Assembly: GCA_964522665.1 (NCBI GenBank)
Contig: CAZFVY010000016.1
Span: forward strand, 19,928 to 83,927
Reading direction: 5' to 3'
Length of the DNA: 64,000 bases
DNA from: CAZFVY01 sp964522665
Lineage (GTDB): Bacteria > Verrucomicrobiota > Verrucomicrobiia > Limisphaerales > CAZFVY01
Under the pieces are notes generated by a model. It was given only the letters and a program-made list of their open reading frames with translations, had not been told where the DNA came from and did not search any database. The position numbers and the translations under genes are program-made. Numbering within the stretch: position 1 is the stretch's first letter; the number at the start of each line of letters is the position of its first letter. This document shows positions 9,527 to 18,305 of this stretch, piece after piece.

Positions 9527-10633
9527 CTATGGTTGGCGAGTCTGGAGGAAACCTTTGACCCTTTCAACGATGGATTCGATCTGCTCCCCGGTCAACGAAG
9601 TCGAGCTGGGCAGGTGCACCGACTGGGTTGAAAGCCGGACCGAGTTCGGGAATTCCGCCTCGTCGTGCAGTTTGATGAAATGATCGGCCCGGTGCACCGG
9701 ATTGACCATTTGGCGGCAATCGACTCCCTGCCCGCGCATAAAAGCGATGAAGTCGTCCCGCCGGAACCGTTCGGCGAGCGTCAGCGTCATCAGCCAGTGA
9801 ACCGGAGTCGTCCACGCCGCGAACGGTCGGAGCGAGCACCCCTCCACCTCCTTCAACAATCTGTAGTAATGCTCCATCTGTCCCATTCGCCGAGCCAGTA
9901 TTTCGGGCAACCGCTCCAATTGCGCCAACCCGATGGCGGCCTGCAGATTGGTCATCCGGTAGTTGTAACCCAAATCGACATGGTGGTAGCGCACGCTCCG
10001 CGACATGCCGTGGTCGCGGAGAATCTGGCACTTCTCGGCCAAGCCATCGTCGTCGGTAACCACCGCGCCGCCCTCTCCCGTCGTGATGATTTTGTTCGCG
10101 AAGAAGCTCAAACAGGCGGCATCACCGATCGTTCCCAGGAGTTTGCCCCGATAGCGCCCGCCGAGACTCTCGGCATTGTCTTCGATGACCGCCAACCCAT
10201 GCTCCCGCGCCAACGCCATAATCTCATCCATGTGCGCGGCGTGGCCGAATTGGTGCACGACCATGATCGCCTTCGTGCGCGACGTGATCTTGCACGCCGC
10301 TTTGGCCGGATCAATCGTGAGCGTCTCCGGATCGATATCGACGAGCACAAGCTTGGCCCCGGCCAGGACGATCATGTTCGCGGGCGCGATAAAGGTCAGG
10401 TCGGGACATAGGACCTCATCCCCCGGCCCCAAGCCCTTGGCCAGGAGCGCCAGGTGCAGCGCCGTCGTGCAGTTCGACGTCACCACCGCGTGCTTCACGC
10501 CGTGAAATGCCGCCAACCGTTCCTCGAAGGTCTTGATGTACTCCCCTTGGCTAGAAATCCAGTTGGTCTCAAGGCAACGGTTCACGTAGCGAGTCTCGTT
10601 CTCGCCTAACAAAGGTTCAAAGACTGGAATCAT
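9527..10633 (-). CDS. DegT/DnrJ/EryC1 PLP-dependent sugar aminotransferase
   Basis: 368 residues, full length for the family. The N-terminus (MIPVFEPLLGENE, TNWISSQGEYI) is close to the pattern of GDP-perosamine synthase-like enzymes. The PLP-binding site is seen as EDNAESLGG (Asp/Asn region) and FFANKIITTGEGG, with the Schiff-base Lys. These enzymes convert a nucleotide-linked 4-keto or 3-keto sugar to the amino sugar using glutamate. In this operon it could act as the LegC- or PseC-type aminotransferase of a nonulosonate route, or as a perosamine-type enzyme; sequence alone does not decide. It lies 42 bases downstream of the CMP-sugar synthetase gene. Confidence 0.9.
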   Translation of the reverse strand: MIPVFEPLLGENETRYVNRCLETNWISSQGEYIKTFEERLAAFHGVKHAVVTSNCTTALHLALLAKGLGPGDEVLCPDLTFIAPANMIVLAGAKLVLVDIDPETLTIDPAKAACKITSRTKAIMVVHQFGHAAHMDEIMALAREHGLAVIEDNAESLGGRYRGKLLGTIGDAACLSFFANKIITTGEGGAVVTDDDGLAEKCQILRDHGMSRSVRYHHVDLGYNYRMTNLQAAIGLAQLERLPEILARRMGQMEHYYRLLKEVEGCSLRPFAAWTTPVHWLMTLTLAERFRRDDFIAFMRGQGVDCRQMVNPVHRADHFIKLHDEAEFPNSVRLSTQSVHLPSSTSLTGEQIESIVERVKGFLQTRQP

Positions 10634-10675
10634 GCGGAATCAACGGATGGTTGCGGCCGGTTTCAGTAAGTTCAC

Positions 10676-11425
10676 CTAGTGGTCGAGCGACTCCCCCAAA
10701 TCGAGCGCCTTGAAAACCGCCTCGGCGATCTCCCAGTCTTCCAGGTCATCAAGGTCAAAATTGCGCGTCTTCGGCAGCCAGACCGGCGCCACCCCGTGGC
10801 GCACGACCGCCCGCTTATACGCGTCGTAACTGGTCAACGCCGACGGCTTTGCCCAACGGACGTTGTTGATGGTTACATAGGTTGGGCCGGACGACTGCCG
10901 ATTTATCTGCGACTCCATCAGCACGCGCGGGAAACAAAGCCGCAATACCCCCTCGTCTTCATAGGATTGCCGGAAGTAAAGAAAATCCCCTCCCACCCGC
11001 ACGGAATCGAGCACGACCCGCGCGAACTCGACGCTCTCCGCCAGTTCATAGCCGGCGCGGATCAATCCCGAATCGATAAACGGGTTATTGTTAAGAATGC
11101 AGACGCGATGCGTCTCATCCGTCACCCCCAATAACTCAAATATGTATTTGTGCGTGTCAAATTGGTCGGACGTATCCCGCGCCAATTCCGCCGGTCGCAA
11201 TCCGGGAACGCGCGCGCCATGCTCCCGGCCCACCGCGGCGATTGCTTCGTCGTCGGTCGAGAGGATCACCTCGTCAAACACCGCCGCCTTCCGGGCGGCG
11301 TCAAGAATCCAAGCCAGCAACGGCCGGCCGGCGAACGGTTTGATGTTCTTGCCCGGGATCCCCTTGGATCCGCCTCGGCAACAAATCAGGCCAATCACTT
11401 TGTGCGTTTTCTGCATTTCGTTCAT
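10676..11425 (-). CDS. CMP-sialic/legionaminic acid synthetase-like cytidylyltransferase
   Basis: 249 residues of the acylneuraminate cytidylyltransferase family. The N-terminal nucleotide-binding motif is present (ICCRGGSKGIPGKNIKPFAG), with the expected VILSTDDEAIA strand and a D-rich C-terminal helix. These enzymes activate a 9-carbon nonulosonic acid with CTP before transfer. The start at 11425 overlaps the stop of the upstream VOC gene as ATGA (11422-11425), indicating translational coupling; a second Met three codons later is possible. Together with the NeuB and NeuD homologues upstream in the operon it supports synthesis of a sialic-acid-like sugar. The exact sugar (Neu5Ac, Leg, Pse or other) cannot be read from the sequence. 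Confidence 0.88.
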   Translation of the reverse strand: MNEMQKTHKVIGLICCRGGSKGIPGKNIKPFAGRPLLAWILDAARKAAVFDEVILSTDDEAIAAVGREHGARVPGLRPAELARDTSDQFDTHKYIFELLGVTDETHRVCILNNNPFIDSGLIRAGYELAESVEFARVVLDSVRVGGDFLYFRQSYEDEGVLRLCFPRVLMESQINRQSSGPTYVTINNVRWAKPSALTSYDAYKRAVVRHGVAPVWLPKTRNFDLDDLEDWEIAEAVFKALDLGESLDH

Positions 11426-11910
11426 TTCGTTTCGCCGCGAGGCGGCGGATTGCCACCGCTAAACTGCGCCCGCTCATCAAGGACTTCGACCAATTCGACC
11501 ATCGCCTCTTCCAGCACGACCGCGTACGCGACTTTCACCCAACCATTCGGGCTTGTCAGCGGCGGCGACAGGAATCGGACCCCGTACTCCCCCGCCCGCG
11601 CCTGCAGATCGTCGAGGCTCCGCACCGTCAGCGCCAGGTGCGAAACGCCGATATCGTTGGCCGAAACCGGCGCCCGGCGCCGACCTGGAGGGGAAACATA
11701 CTCTAGCAGCTCGATCCGGCCATTGTCGTCCGCGCGGAGCAACGCCACGTTCATCTCCACGTTTTCAATCCCCACCAACGCGCTCTGGTATTCGCCGCGC
11801 AACTCCCGATAGACGCCGATCAATTCGCAGCCCAAGTACTCTTGAAAGACCCGCAAGCCTTCCTCGAGCTTCGAGACCACGACCCCGACATGTCTCAGCG
11901 CGCGCGACAT
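11422..11910 (-). CDS. VOC (glyoxalase/bleomycin-resistance fold) family protein
   Basis: 162 residues with the two-module beta-alpha-beta-beta-beta layout of the vicinal oxygen chelate superfamily. It starts with LRHVGVVVSKLEEGLRVFQ, the usual first metal-His strand, has VSHLALTVRSLDDLQ opening the second half, and an acidic VELVEV near the end that fits the metal Glu. It resembles methylmalonyl-CoA epimerase/glyoxalase-like members. Its stop overlaps the start of the CMP-sugar synthetase, so it belongs to the sugar operon. A role as an epimerase or isomerase acting on a sugar intermediate is inference. Confidence 0.75.
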   Translation of the reverse strand: MSRALRHVGVVVSKLEEGLRVFQEYLGCELIGVYRELRGEYQSALVGIENVEMNVALLRADDNGRIELLEYVSPPGRRRAPVSANDIGVSHLALTVRSLDDLQARAGEYGVRFLSPPLTSPNGWVKVAYAVVLEEAMVELVEVLDERAQFSGGNPPPRGETK

Positions 11911-11929
11911 TCAAACATGGCCTGGCCCG

Positions 11930-12793
11930 TCACCAAATCGTGCGTCCCCCGTCCACCACCAGATTCGCCCCGGTCATAAATGACGACGCGTCGGAGGCGA
12001 GAAAAACAATCGGCCCCTTGTATTCCTCGGGAAACGCCATTCGCCCCAACGGAATGCGGAAGGCAAGTTGCTCAACAAACTTCGGATCGTGGTCCCGATA
12101 AACCCCCGCCGGTGAGAACGAATTCACCCGAATCCCATCCTTCGCCCAATAAGTCGCGAGGTAGCGCGTTAACGAAAGGAGCCCCGCCTTGGTCACCGGA
12201 TACGCGATCGGCGTATTGAACGGCACCCCGGGGTAGCCGCTCTTCTCATCGGGCTGATAAATCCGATGATCGGGCGAGATGATCGCGACGTCCGAGGCGA
12301 TGTTGATCACGACGCCGCGGCGCTGCTGCTTCATCACCCGGCCGACCGCTTGGGTGATCAAGAATGTCCCCGTAAGATTGACGTCGAGGCTGACCTGCCA
12401 AAGCTCCTCCCGATAGTCCTCAAACGGCGCGAAAAAATCCTTCCCCCCTTCGCGCAGGCTCTTCATCGCGAACGCCGCCGCGTTGATGAGCACATCGATC
12501 GTCGCGTGCTTGGCGACAATTTCCTTAACCACCCCCGCCACCGCGGCCGCGTTGGTCAAGTCCAGCATAAAACCGTCCGCCGCGTACCCCAGCCCGGTCA
12601 ATCGCTCCACCCCGCGGCTCACATCCTCCGTCCGCAAATCGAGCAAGATTGGTACGCCGCCCATTTCCGCCACCGCCTCCGCAAAGTGAAGCCCGAGAAA
12701 GCCGGCCCCGCCCGTAATCAGAATTCGCTTCCCCGTGAGATCAAACCGCTTTTTGACCGAACTTTCCGGTTTCGGCAGATCACGCATCGGCAT
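11930..12793 (-). CDS. Short-chain dehydrogenase/reductase, sugar operon
   Basis: 287 residues, classical SDR. The NAD(P) motif TGGAGFLGLHFAEA is near residue 27, NAAAFAMKS is in the NNAG position, VINIASD supplies the catalytic Ser strand, and a Tyr-x-x-x-Lys (YPVTK) follows. The C-terminus ends in the usual VVDGGRTIW. SDRs in legionaminic acid clusters (PtmA type) act on early sugar intermediates, and that is a reasonable analogy here. A second SDR is encoded just upstream, separated by 62 bases. The start at 12793 is followed by another Met two codons later, so the exact start is uncertain. Confidence 0.85.
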   Translation of the reverse strand: MPMRDLPKPESSVKKRFDLTGKRILITGGAGFLGLHFAEAVAEMGGVPILLDLRTEDVSRGVERLTGLGYAADGFMLDLTNAAAVAGVVKEIVAKHATIDVLINAAAFAMKSLREGGKDFFAPFEDYREELWQVSLDVNLTGTFLITQAVGRVMKQQRRGVVINIASDVAIISPDHRIYQPDEKSGYPGVPFNTPIAYPVTKAGLLSLTRYLATYWAKDGIRVNSFSPAGVYRDHDPKFVEQLAFRIPLGRMAFPEEYKGPIVFLASDASSFMTGANLVVDGGRTIW

Positions 12794-12855
12794 ATCGGTT
12801 CCTCGTCGTCGAGACGATCACTGCGGCCGCGCCACGGGTTGTCATTGGCGCGGGA

Positions 12856-13626
12856 TCATAGTCCGGCGGTTTGCCCACCGTCAACCACGACACAACTGCC
12901 CGTCATGAACGCAGCTTTGTCTGAGAGCAAGAACGCCGTCATCTGGCCGATCTCTTCGGGCGTGCCAAAGCGCCTCAACGGCACCCGTTCCTCCAGCATC
13001 CGGCGCACTGACTCCGGGCCGGTCGCCTCGCGTTCCGCCCAGTTGCCTCCCGGAAAACGAATGTTGCCCGGCGCGATGGTGTTCACCCGCACCCCGTCTC
13101 GCGCCAACCGCCTCGCGAGAGACGCGGCGTACATCTTCAACGCCGACTTGGCGGAGCTGTAAGGGAGCGGCGCGCCGACGTCGGCGATTCCGGCGATTGA
13201 ATTAATCACCACGACGCAGCCTCGGCTGGTCTTCAACCTTGGAGTAAAATGTTGGATGAAACGCCGCGCGACCTCGAAATTCGCCTGCCGGTACCAGTCC
13301 CAATCGGCCTCGGTAATATCCCATTCGGCGATCGGTTTGACCGCGCCGGCGTTGGCGACGATACCGTCGATTCCGGGCCAGTTTCGCAGCGCCTCCGCCT
13401 CGACCGCCCGCAGCGCCGACGGATCATTCAGATCGCCCGCACAACGGGTGACTTGGCCGGGATAACGCGAATCACACTGACCAAAAGCCGCTTCAAGGGA
13501 CGTCTCGTCCCGCCCCGTTAAAACCACTCGCGCTCCCTCCGCGAGCAGTACCCCGGCAATGCCCAGCCCAATGCCCCGGCTCGAGCCGGAGATGATGACT
13601 ACCTTCCCGTCGAGGCCAAGGTTCAT
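12856..13626 (-). CDS. Short-chain dehydrogenase/reductase, second copy in sugar operon
   Basis: 256 residues from ATG 13626. This start is preferred over an upstream one at 13686 because it overlaps the stop of the preceding isomerase gene as ATGA (13623-13626) and places the glycine motif (SGSSRGIGLGIAG) close to the N-terminus. VANAGAV (NNAG position), the catalytic Ser in VVINSIAG, and YSSAK (Tyr-x-x-x-Lys) are present. The C-terminal VVDGGQTAGL is typical. Like its neighbour it should oxidise or reduce a sugar hydroxyl/keto group with NAD(P). The two proteins are clearly different members of the family, not a recent duplication. Confidence 0.87.
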   Translation of the reverse strand: MNLGLDGKVVIISGSSRGIGLGIAGVLLAEGARVVLTGRDETSLEAAFGQCDSRYPGQVTRCAGDLNDPSALRAVEAEALRNWPGIDGIVANAGAVKPIAEWDITEADWDWYRQANFEVARRFIQHFTPRLKTSRGCVVVINSIAGIADVGAPLPYSSAKSALKMYAASLARRLARDGVRVNTIAPGNIRFPGGNWAEREATGPESVRRMLEERVPLRRFGTPEEIGQMTAFLLSDKAAFMTGSCVVVDGGQTAGL

Positions 13627-14453
13627 GACTGCAACCTCGCGATGTACGGACGGCTGAATTCCGCATAGGTTCGCGCCACCCCGCAATCGTCCTGGCCGCG
13701 CGCCGCCTGCAACACAAAATCACCGCGATAGCCCGCCGCCTTCAAAAGCTGGAAGCTGAGATCGAAATTCACTTCTCCGGTCCCGAACGGGACGCTGTAG
13801 TCCTTCCGCGTGCAATCCTTGAGGTGGACATTCATGATTCGCTCGCCGTACCGCGGAATCTCGTCGCGCGGATCGAAGCCCCAATAAGCGCTGTTCCCGG
13901 TGTCGTAATTGATCCCCACGCGCTCGCTCGGGACCCGCGCAAGCAATTCTGCCGCCCGCGCCGGCTCCAGATCGACTTCGAGCAAAATCCACACGCCCGC
14001 CGCCTCCGCCACCACCGCCCATTCCATCAACGCGCCCGCCACGCAATCAAGGTCCGCCGGCGTCGCTACTTTCGATTTGCCAATCAGCGGCAACTCCACG
14101 TAACGAACGCCTACCTCGGAGCTAGCCGCGATGACCGCGGCCAGCGTCGCCTCCGACCGGCGCCGGTCGGCCGCGTCGGCGCCGTGCAGCGGATGCTCCA
14201 TGAAATAGTCGCAGCAAACGCTCGGGACATCGACCCCGTGCTCGCGTTTCAAACGCACAATCGCGTCCCGCCCAGCAGGCAACAGCAGCGGGTTTTGTGA
14301 TGCGTCCGCCGCTTCGAACACCCACTCAATCAGCTCAAAGCCGTTCGCCTTTGCCAGCGAAAACTCCCGCTCCCAGGTCGCCGCGGGAAACGACTGAATC
14401 TTGCCGTCCTGCATCGGGCTGAGGCGCCCTTGCATAATGCCTAGACGGTGCAT
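13623..14453 (-). CDS. TIM-barrel sugar (phosphate) isomerase/epimerase
   Basis: 276 residues of the xylose isomerase-like TIM barrel superfamily (AP endonuclease 2 fold). It begins MHRLGIMQGRLSP. Metal-ligand type motifs appear along the barrel: GFELIEWVFE, VRYVELPLIG, LLEVDLEP, VGINYDTGNS and MNVHLKDC. Its stop overlaps the start of the downstream SDR. These enzymes interconvert ketoses and aldoses or epimerise them. A second, divergent member lies at 17418-18305 in the same operon, suggesting two isomerisation steps. The substrate is unknown. Confidence 0.85.
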   Translation of the reverse strand: MHRLGIMQGRLSPMQDGKIQSFPAATWEREFSLAKANGFELIEWVFEAADASQNPLLLPAGRDAIVRLKREHGVDVPSVCCDYFMEHPLHGADAADRRRSEATLAAVIAASSEVGVRYVELPLIGKSKVATPADLDCVAGALMEWAVVAEAAGVWILLEVDLEPARAAELLARVPSERVGINYDTGNSAYWGFDPRDEIPRYGERIMNVHLKDCTRKDYSVPFGTGEVNFDLSFQLLKAAGYRGDFVLQAARGQDDCGVARTYAEFSRPYIARLQS

Positions 14454-14483
14454 ATTCGGCTGGCCCGCGGGCGTGCTACTCGC

Positions 14484-15896
14484 TCAATGCCCCTCGCTCA
14501 GGAGTTCCCGCATCGACTCGACATAGACGCCCACCGCCTCCTTCAACGCGGCCTCCGCGATGCAGAGCGGCGGCCCCAATTTGACGGAGCCGCAACCGGT
14601 TCGGATCGAAAAAACCCCCTTCTCCATCGCCCGCTCCACCAGCCGATCGACGAACACCGCGTCGAGTTCTTCCGTGCCGGGCTTGCAAATCAACACGGCC
14701 CACACCATCCCGCTGCCGAGGATTTTCTTGATCCGGTCGGGGAACTGCGCTTGCCATTCCAAAAGCCATTGATAGCACAGTTCGCCCAGCTTGCTTCCTC
14801 GCTCGACCAACCCATCCTCGATCAAGGTCTCGAGGTTGCCCGAAGCCGCCGCGCACGCCGCTGGATGCCCGCCATGCGTGCTGGTCAGCGTCGAGTCCAA
14901 CTCGATCAACTCACGCCGCCCCAACAACGCCGAAAGCGGCAAGTTGCCGGAGACGCCCTTGCCGCAGCAAACCAGGTCCGGCTCGATGTCGTATCGCTGA
15001 TAGCCGAATAGCCGGCCGGTCCGGCCGAAACCCGACTGGATTTCATCGGCGATCATCAGCGTCTGATTCTGCTTCGCCCACTGCGCCATCGCCTGCACAT
15101 AATCGGTCGGGTAAAACACCGCGCCCCAGCCTTGGTAGCTCTCAATGATGAACGCGGCGACCTCATCCGCCTTCACCCCTTTTTCGAAGAGCGCGTTCAG
15201 GTCGCGCTCGAATTGCTGCGCGCCGGTCCGCCCGGCTGACTCCAGTTCCCACGGGTACGGGAATGGCATTTGGTGCATGTCCGGGTCCTGGTTCCCGATC
15301 CATTCGCGCGCCTTGGGGGTCACCGCGGACATCATCGCGCCCATCGTTTTGCCGTGAAAATTTCCCAAGCCACCAATGATGACCTTGCGCCGCGGCGAGA
15401 ATTTCATCCCGTAGCACCGCGCCAGCTTGATCGCCCGCTCGGACGTTTCGGTGCCGGTCGTGGTCAGCGACGCGCACCCGAGATACGAAGGCGTGGCGGC
15501 GACCAGTTTTTCCAGGAACTCGGCGCGTTCCACCGTCGGATAGCTGTATGCGTGCAACAGACCCTTTTCGACGACCTTCGCCAATCGCGCGCGGGCGCGC
15601 CGGTTCGCGTGACCGGCGTTCGTCACAAAAATCGTCGAAGAAAGGTCGATCCAGCGATTTCCCCAACGATCATAGACCTGAAAGCCCTCCGCCCGATCCC
15701 AGACGATCGGCAATTGCCGGCCGGCAAGTGAGGACTCATAACGCATGATCGTTTCGATCACTTTGATGTCCTCTGGGTGCGGCAACGGGGCGTGAATCCG
15801 GCGAAACTCGGTTTCGACCGGCGCCACCTGCTTGGGCGTCAGGTTGAAATGATAAGTCGAGGCTTGGGGAACGAATCGCTGATTGGTGGCGCTCAT
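14484..15896 (-). CDS. Class III PLP-dependent aminotransferase
   Basis: 470 residues, close to the usual 430-460 of the acetylornithine/GABA/glutamate-1-semialdehyde aminotransferase class. Visible landmarks are the TTTGTETSERAIKLAR cofactor loop, IADEIQSGFGRTG with the PLP-pyridine Asp, CCGKGVSGNLPLSALLG with the Schiff-base Lys, and THGGHPAACAA. It sits 30 bases upstream of the TIM-barrel isomerase gene. In a carbohydrate operon such an enzyme probably transaminates an aldehyde or keto group of a linear sugar or a side-chain precursor. A role in general amino acid metabolism is the alternative. Confidence 0.88.
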   Translation of the reverse strand: MSATNQRFVPQASTYHFNLTPKQVAPVETEFRRIHAPLPHPEDIKVIETIMRYESSLAGRQLPIVWDRAEGFQVYDRWGNRWIDLSSTIFVTNAGHANRRARARLAKVVEKGLLHAYSYPTVERAEFLEKLVAATPSYLGCASLTTTGTETSERAIKLARCYGMKFSPRRKVIIGGLGNFHGKTMGAMMSAVTPKAREWIGNQDPDMHQMPFPYPWELESAGRTGAQQFERDLNALFEKGVKADEVAAFIIESYQGWGAVFYPTDYVQAMAQWAKQNQTLMIADEIQSGFGRTGRLFGYQRYDIEPDLVCCGKGVSGNLPLSALLGRRELIELDSTLTSTHGGHPAACAAASGNLETLIEDGLVERGSKLGELCYQWLLEWQAQFPDRIKKILGSGMVWAVLICKPGTEELDAVFVDRLVERAMEKGVFSIRTGCGSVKLGPPLCIAEAALKEAVGVYVESMRELLSEGH

Positions 15897-16010
15897 CGGA
15901 ATGATTTAATAAAACGCGTGGCCGGGCATCTCCCGTCGGCGGAACGGGACAATCCCATTTCCTGGGCGAACACAGTTGCTCCGGCGTTCATCGGCGGCAT
16001 TTGTAACCGA

Positions 16011-17411
16011 TTACGACTCCATTGTCGAAGTCCAAGTCTGCAGCCCGCGATCCAGAAAATCGAAAACCTCGAGCTTGGCGCCGCGTAGGGATAACTCGTC
16101 GATCACATGGCGCTGCCGGCCGGGCGAACAATAAAGGAGCAGATAGCCGTCTCCCCCCGCGCCCAGCACTTTGCCCCCGACGGCGCCCGCGGCCCGCGCG
16201 GCTTCGTAAAGGGTGTCAATCCGCTCGTTCGAAATCTTGTCCGAGAACGACTTCTTCAGTTGCCATCCGTCATGGAGCATCGCCCCGAAATGATTTAACT
16301 CGCCCTTCAAAAGGACGTCTTTCATTTTCAGCGTCAATTCGCAGAGGCGCTGGTAATTCTCCCGAATCGCCCGCGTGCGCCGCAGTTTGCTCGCCTGGTC
16401 TTTGGCGATGACCCCGGAATTCCTCGTCCCGCCGAACCGGAACAGCAGCAGACTATAGTGCAATTCGAGCAGAATATCATCGGCGATTTTCAGCGGGAAC
16501 ACCAGAATCTCGCGGTCGCGAAACTCAATCAGGTTGAACCCCCCGAACACCGCCGCGTACTGGTCCTGCCAGCCGCCGCGGGTGCCCAGCTCGACCCGCT
16601 CCGCCTGATAGCTCAGGTCGGCCATCGCGTAATTGTCCAGGTGATTCTCGTTCCGAAAACGGTTCAACGCTCCGATCACCGCCGCGCACATGGCGGACGA
16701 TCCGCCCAACCCAGTGCCCGGTTCGATTTCCGAATAGGTCTCGAGATCGAACCCAAACGGCGGTTGCATGATGCGCACGCACGCCTTGATCAGGTCCAGC
16801 GAATCGCCAAACGTGATCTCCTGCAGTCGGGCAAATTCTATCGACCGGTGAAAATCATCGCTCTTAAGCCGGATTTTGCCGTCATCGCGCACCAGCACGC
16901 TCGCGTAACAATACTTATTGATCGCCGTGCTCAACACGTAGCCGGTCGAACGCCGGAAAAAATCGGTCATGTCGGTGCCCCCGCCCGAAAAACTGATCCG
17001 CACCGGCGCGCGCGAGCGGATGATCCGGCGCTGCCCGCGCGCGGAGGCGTTAAACTCGGACGCCTGCAAGACGTCGATTAGCGCCCCGCGCTCATCGAGT
17101 ACCGGGATATGGCGAATGCTGCGATCGAAAAGCCGCAGGATTTGATGCGATGAGAAACCGGGCTTCGCCGAAACGAATTGCCGGGTCATCACCTGGGAAA
17201 CCGGCGCCTCGACCGATACCCCGCTGACCAGACTCGACCGGATGTCACCATCCGTGACCACGCCGACGCAAACGTTCCGTTCATCGACCACCACGCCGAA
17301 ACCCTTGCCTTCCGTGTGAATCGCCGTCGCGCCGAAACGGCGCATCACGTCCCGCAACGTCTCGTGCGGACGCATCTGAATATCGGCCAAATGCTGAAAT
17401 CGCGGGTTCAC
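16011..17411 (-). CDS. CBS-pair domain fused to GHMP sugar kinase
   Basis: 466 residues. Residues about 8-120 are a CBS pair (GVVTDGDIRSSLVSGVS, then VMTRQFVSAKPG and HIPVLDERGALIDVL). Residues about 130-466 are a GHMP kinase of the heptose-7-phosphate kinase (HddA) type: RAPVRISFSGGGTDMTDFF at the start and the ATP loop PGTGLGGSSAMCAAV. HddA-type enzymes phosphorylate C-1 of a heptose phosphate. In the known legionaminate route the CBS pair is on the guanylyltransferase PtmE; here it sits on the kinase, and the separate nucleotidyltransferase (20021-20791) lacks it. The CBS pair may sense a nucleotide. It ends 114 bases before the class III aminotransferase starts. Confidence 0.88.
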   Translation of the reverse strand: MNPRFQHLADIQMRPHETLRDVMRRFGATAIHTEGKGFGVVVDERNVCVGVVTDGDIRSSLVSGVSVEAPVSQVMTRQFVSAKPGFSSHQILRLFDRSIRHIPVLDERGALIDVLQASEFNASARGQRRIIRSRAPVRISFSGGGTDMTDFFRRSTGYVLSTAINKYCYASVLVRDDGKIRLKSDDFHRSIEFARLQEITFGDSLDLIKACVRIMQPPFGFDLETYSEIEPGTGLGGSSAMCAAVIGALNRFRNENHLDNYAMADLSYQAERVELGTRGGWQDQYAAVFGGFNLIEFRDREILVFPLKIADDILLELHYSLLLFRFGGTRNSGVIAKDQASKLRRTRAIRENYQRLCELTLKMKDVLLKGELNHFGAMLHDGWQLKKSFSDKISNERIDTLYEAARAAGAVGGKVLGAGGDGYLLLYCSPGRQRHVIDELSLRGAKLEVFDFLDRGLQTWTSTMES

Positions 17412-17417
17412 AATAGA

Positions 17418-18305
17418 CTATCTGGCCGCGGGCGGCGCCTGCAGCCAGGACAAATTTGCCAAAATATCGCCCACCGCCGCGTTCCGGAATTCCAAAATCT
17501 TATACGCCCGTTCAAAGCGCGGATCTCGAATGAGGTCCCAATACCAGCCGTCCTGACGCAAAGGCTGATGCTCGTCATGCGCGCCCGCGTTGTGGCTCAA
17601 TTCCATCGCCACGACGTGATCGGCCACCACGCTGACCAGCTCCTGCATGGGGAAATGGAACGCGTTCGAGGCTAGCAGAAGGTGGCCCAGGTTCAAGTTA
17701 ATGCCCAATTCATCCGGGTCGAAGCGCTCGATCAAACGGCGCAGCTCCGACGGCCGTTGCATCAGCAGATGATCCGGTTTCGTCACCGAACCCTCGGTCT
17801 CGATCGCCACCCGCACTCGCCGCTTCGCCGCGTGCGCCACCGCCGTCTCCAGCGACGCCATCATGCGCGCGAACGCCGCTTCATAGTTGGCCTCGGCCAA
17901 CCGCTTGGCCTCAAACTGAAAATCGTAGTTGCTCGCGTCCTTGTTCGCGCCCTTGGGATCGGTCACGAATCCCGGATGAAACGTGTATAAGCCGACGTCC
18001 GCGGTGGCGCAAAAATCAATCGCCTCCAGAACATGCGTCACGCTTCGTTCCCGGATGCGGTCATCCAGTGACGCCACGTTCAACACAAAGGGCTCCTTCG
18101 GAATCGGAAAATAATTGTGCGCCAAGTACTCGAAATCAAACCTCGCCAAAACCTTCAGCGGATCAGCGACCGGAGCATGGTTCGACCCCAACTCCACCCG
18201 CCGGATGCCCTGGTCGCGGCACAATTCCAAAACTTCAGCCAACTCCGTGCCGTCGGGCGCGAAAGTCGTGGAGACATAGGCGCGTTCGCGAGTGTGGGTT
18301 TTCAT
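17418..18305 (-). CDS. TIM-barrel sugar phosphate isomerase/epimerase, second copy
   Basis: 295 residues of the xylose isomerase-like superfamily. Barrel motifs seen are GIRRVELGSNH, GLYTFHPGFV, VRVAIETEGS, LGINLNLGHLLL and VVAMELSHNAG; the His/Glu/Asp set fits a divalent-metal isomerase. It shares only the fold with the protein at 13623-14453. Its start overlaps the stop of the NeuD-like gene (18302-18305, ATGA), and its stop is 6 bases from the kinase start, so the genes are translationally linked. The substrate is not known. Confidence 0.84.
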   Translation of the reverse strand: MKTHTRERAYVSTTFAPDGTELAEVLELCRDQGIRRVELGSNHAPVADPLKVLARFDFEYLAHNYFPIPKEPFVLNVASLDDRIRERSVTHVLEAIDFCATADVGLYTFHPGFVTDPKGANKDASNYDFQFEAKRLAEANYEAAFARMMASLETAVAHAAKRRVRVAIETEGSVTKPDHLLMQRPSELRRLIERFDPDELGINLNLGHLLLASNAFHFPMQELVSVVADHVVAMELSHNAGAHDEHQPLRQDGWYWDLIRDPRFERAYKILEFRNAAVGDILANLSWLQAPPAAR

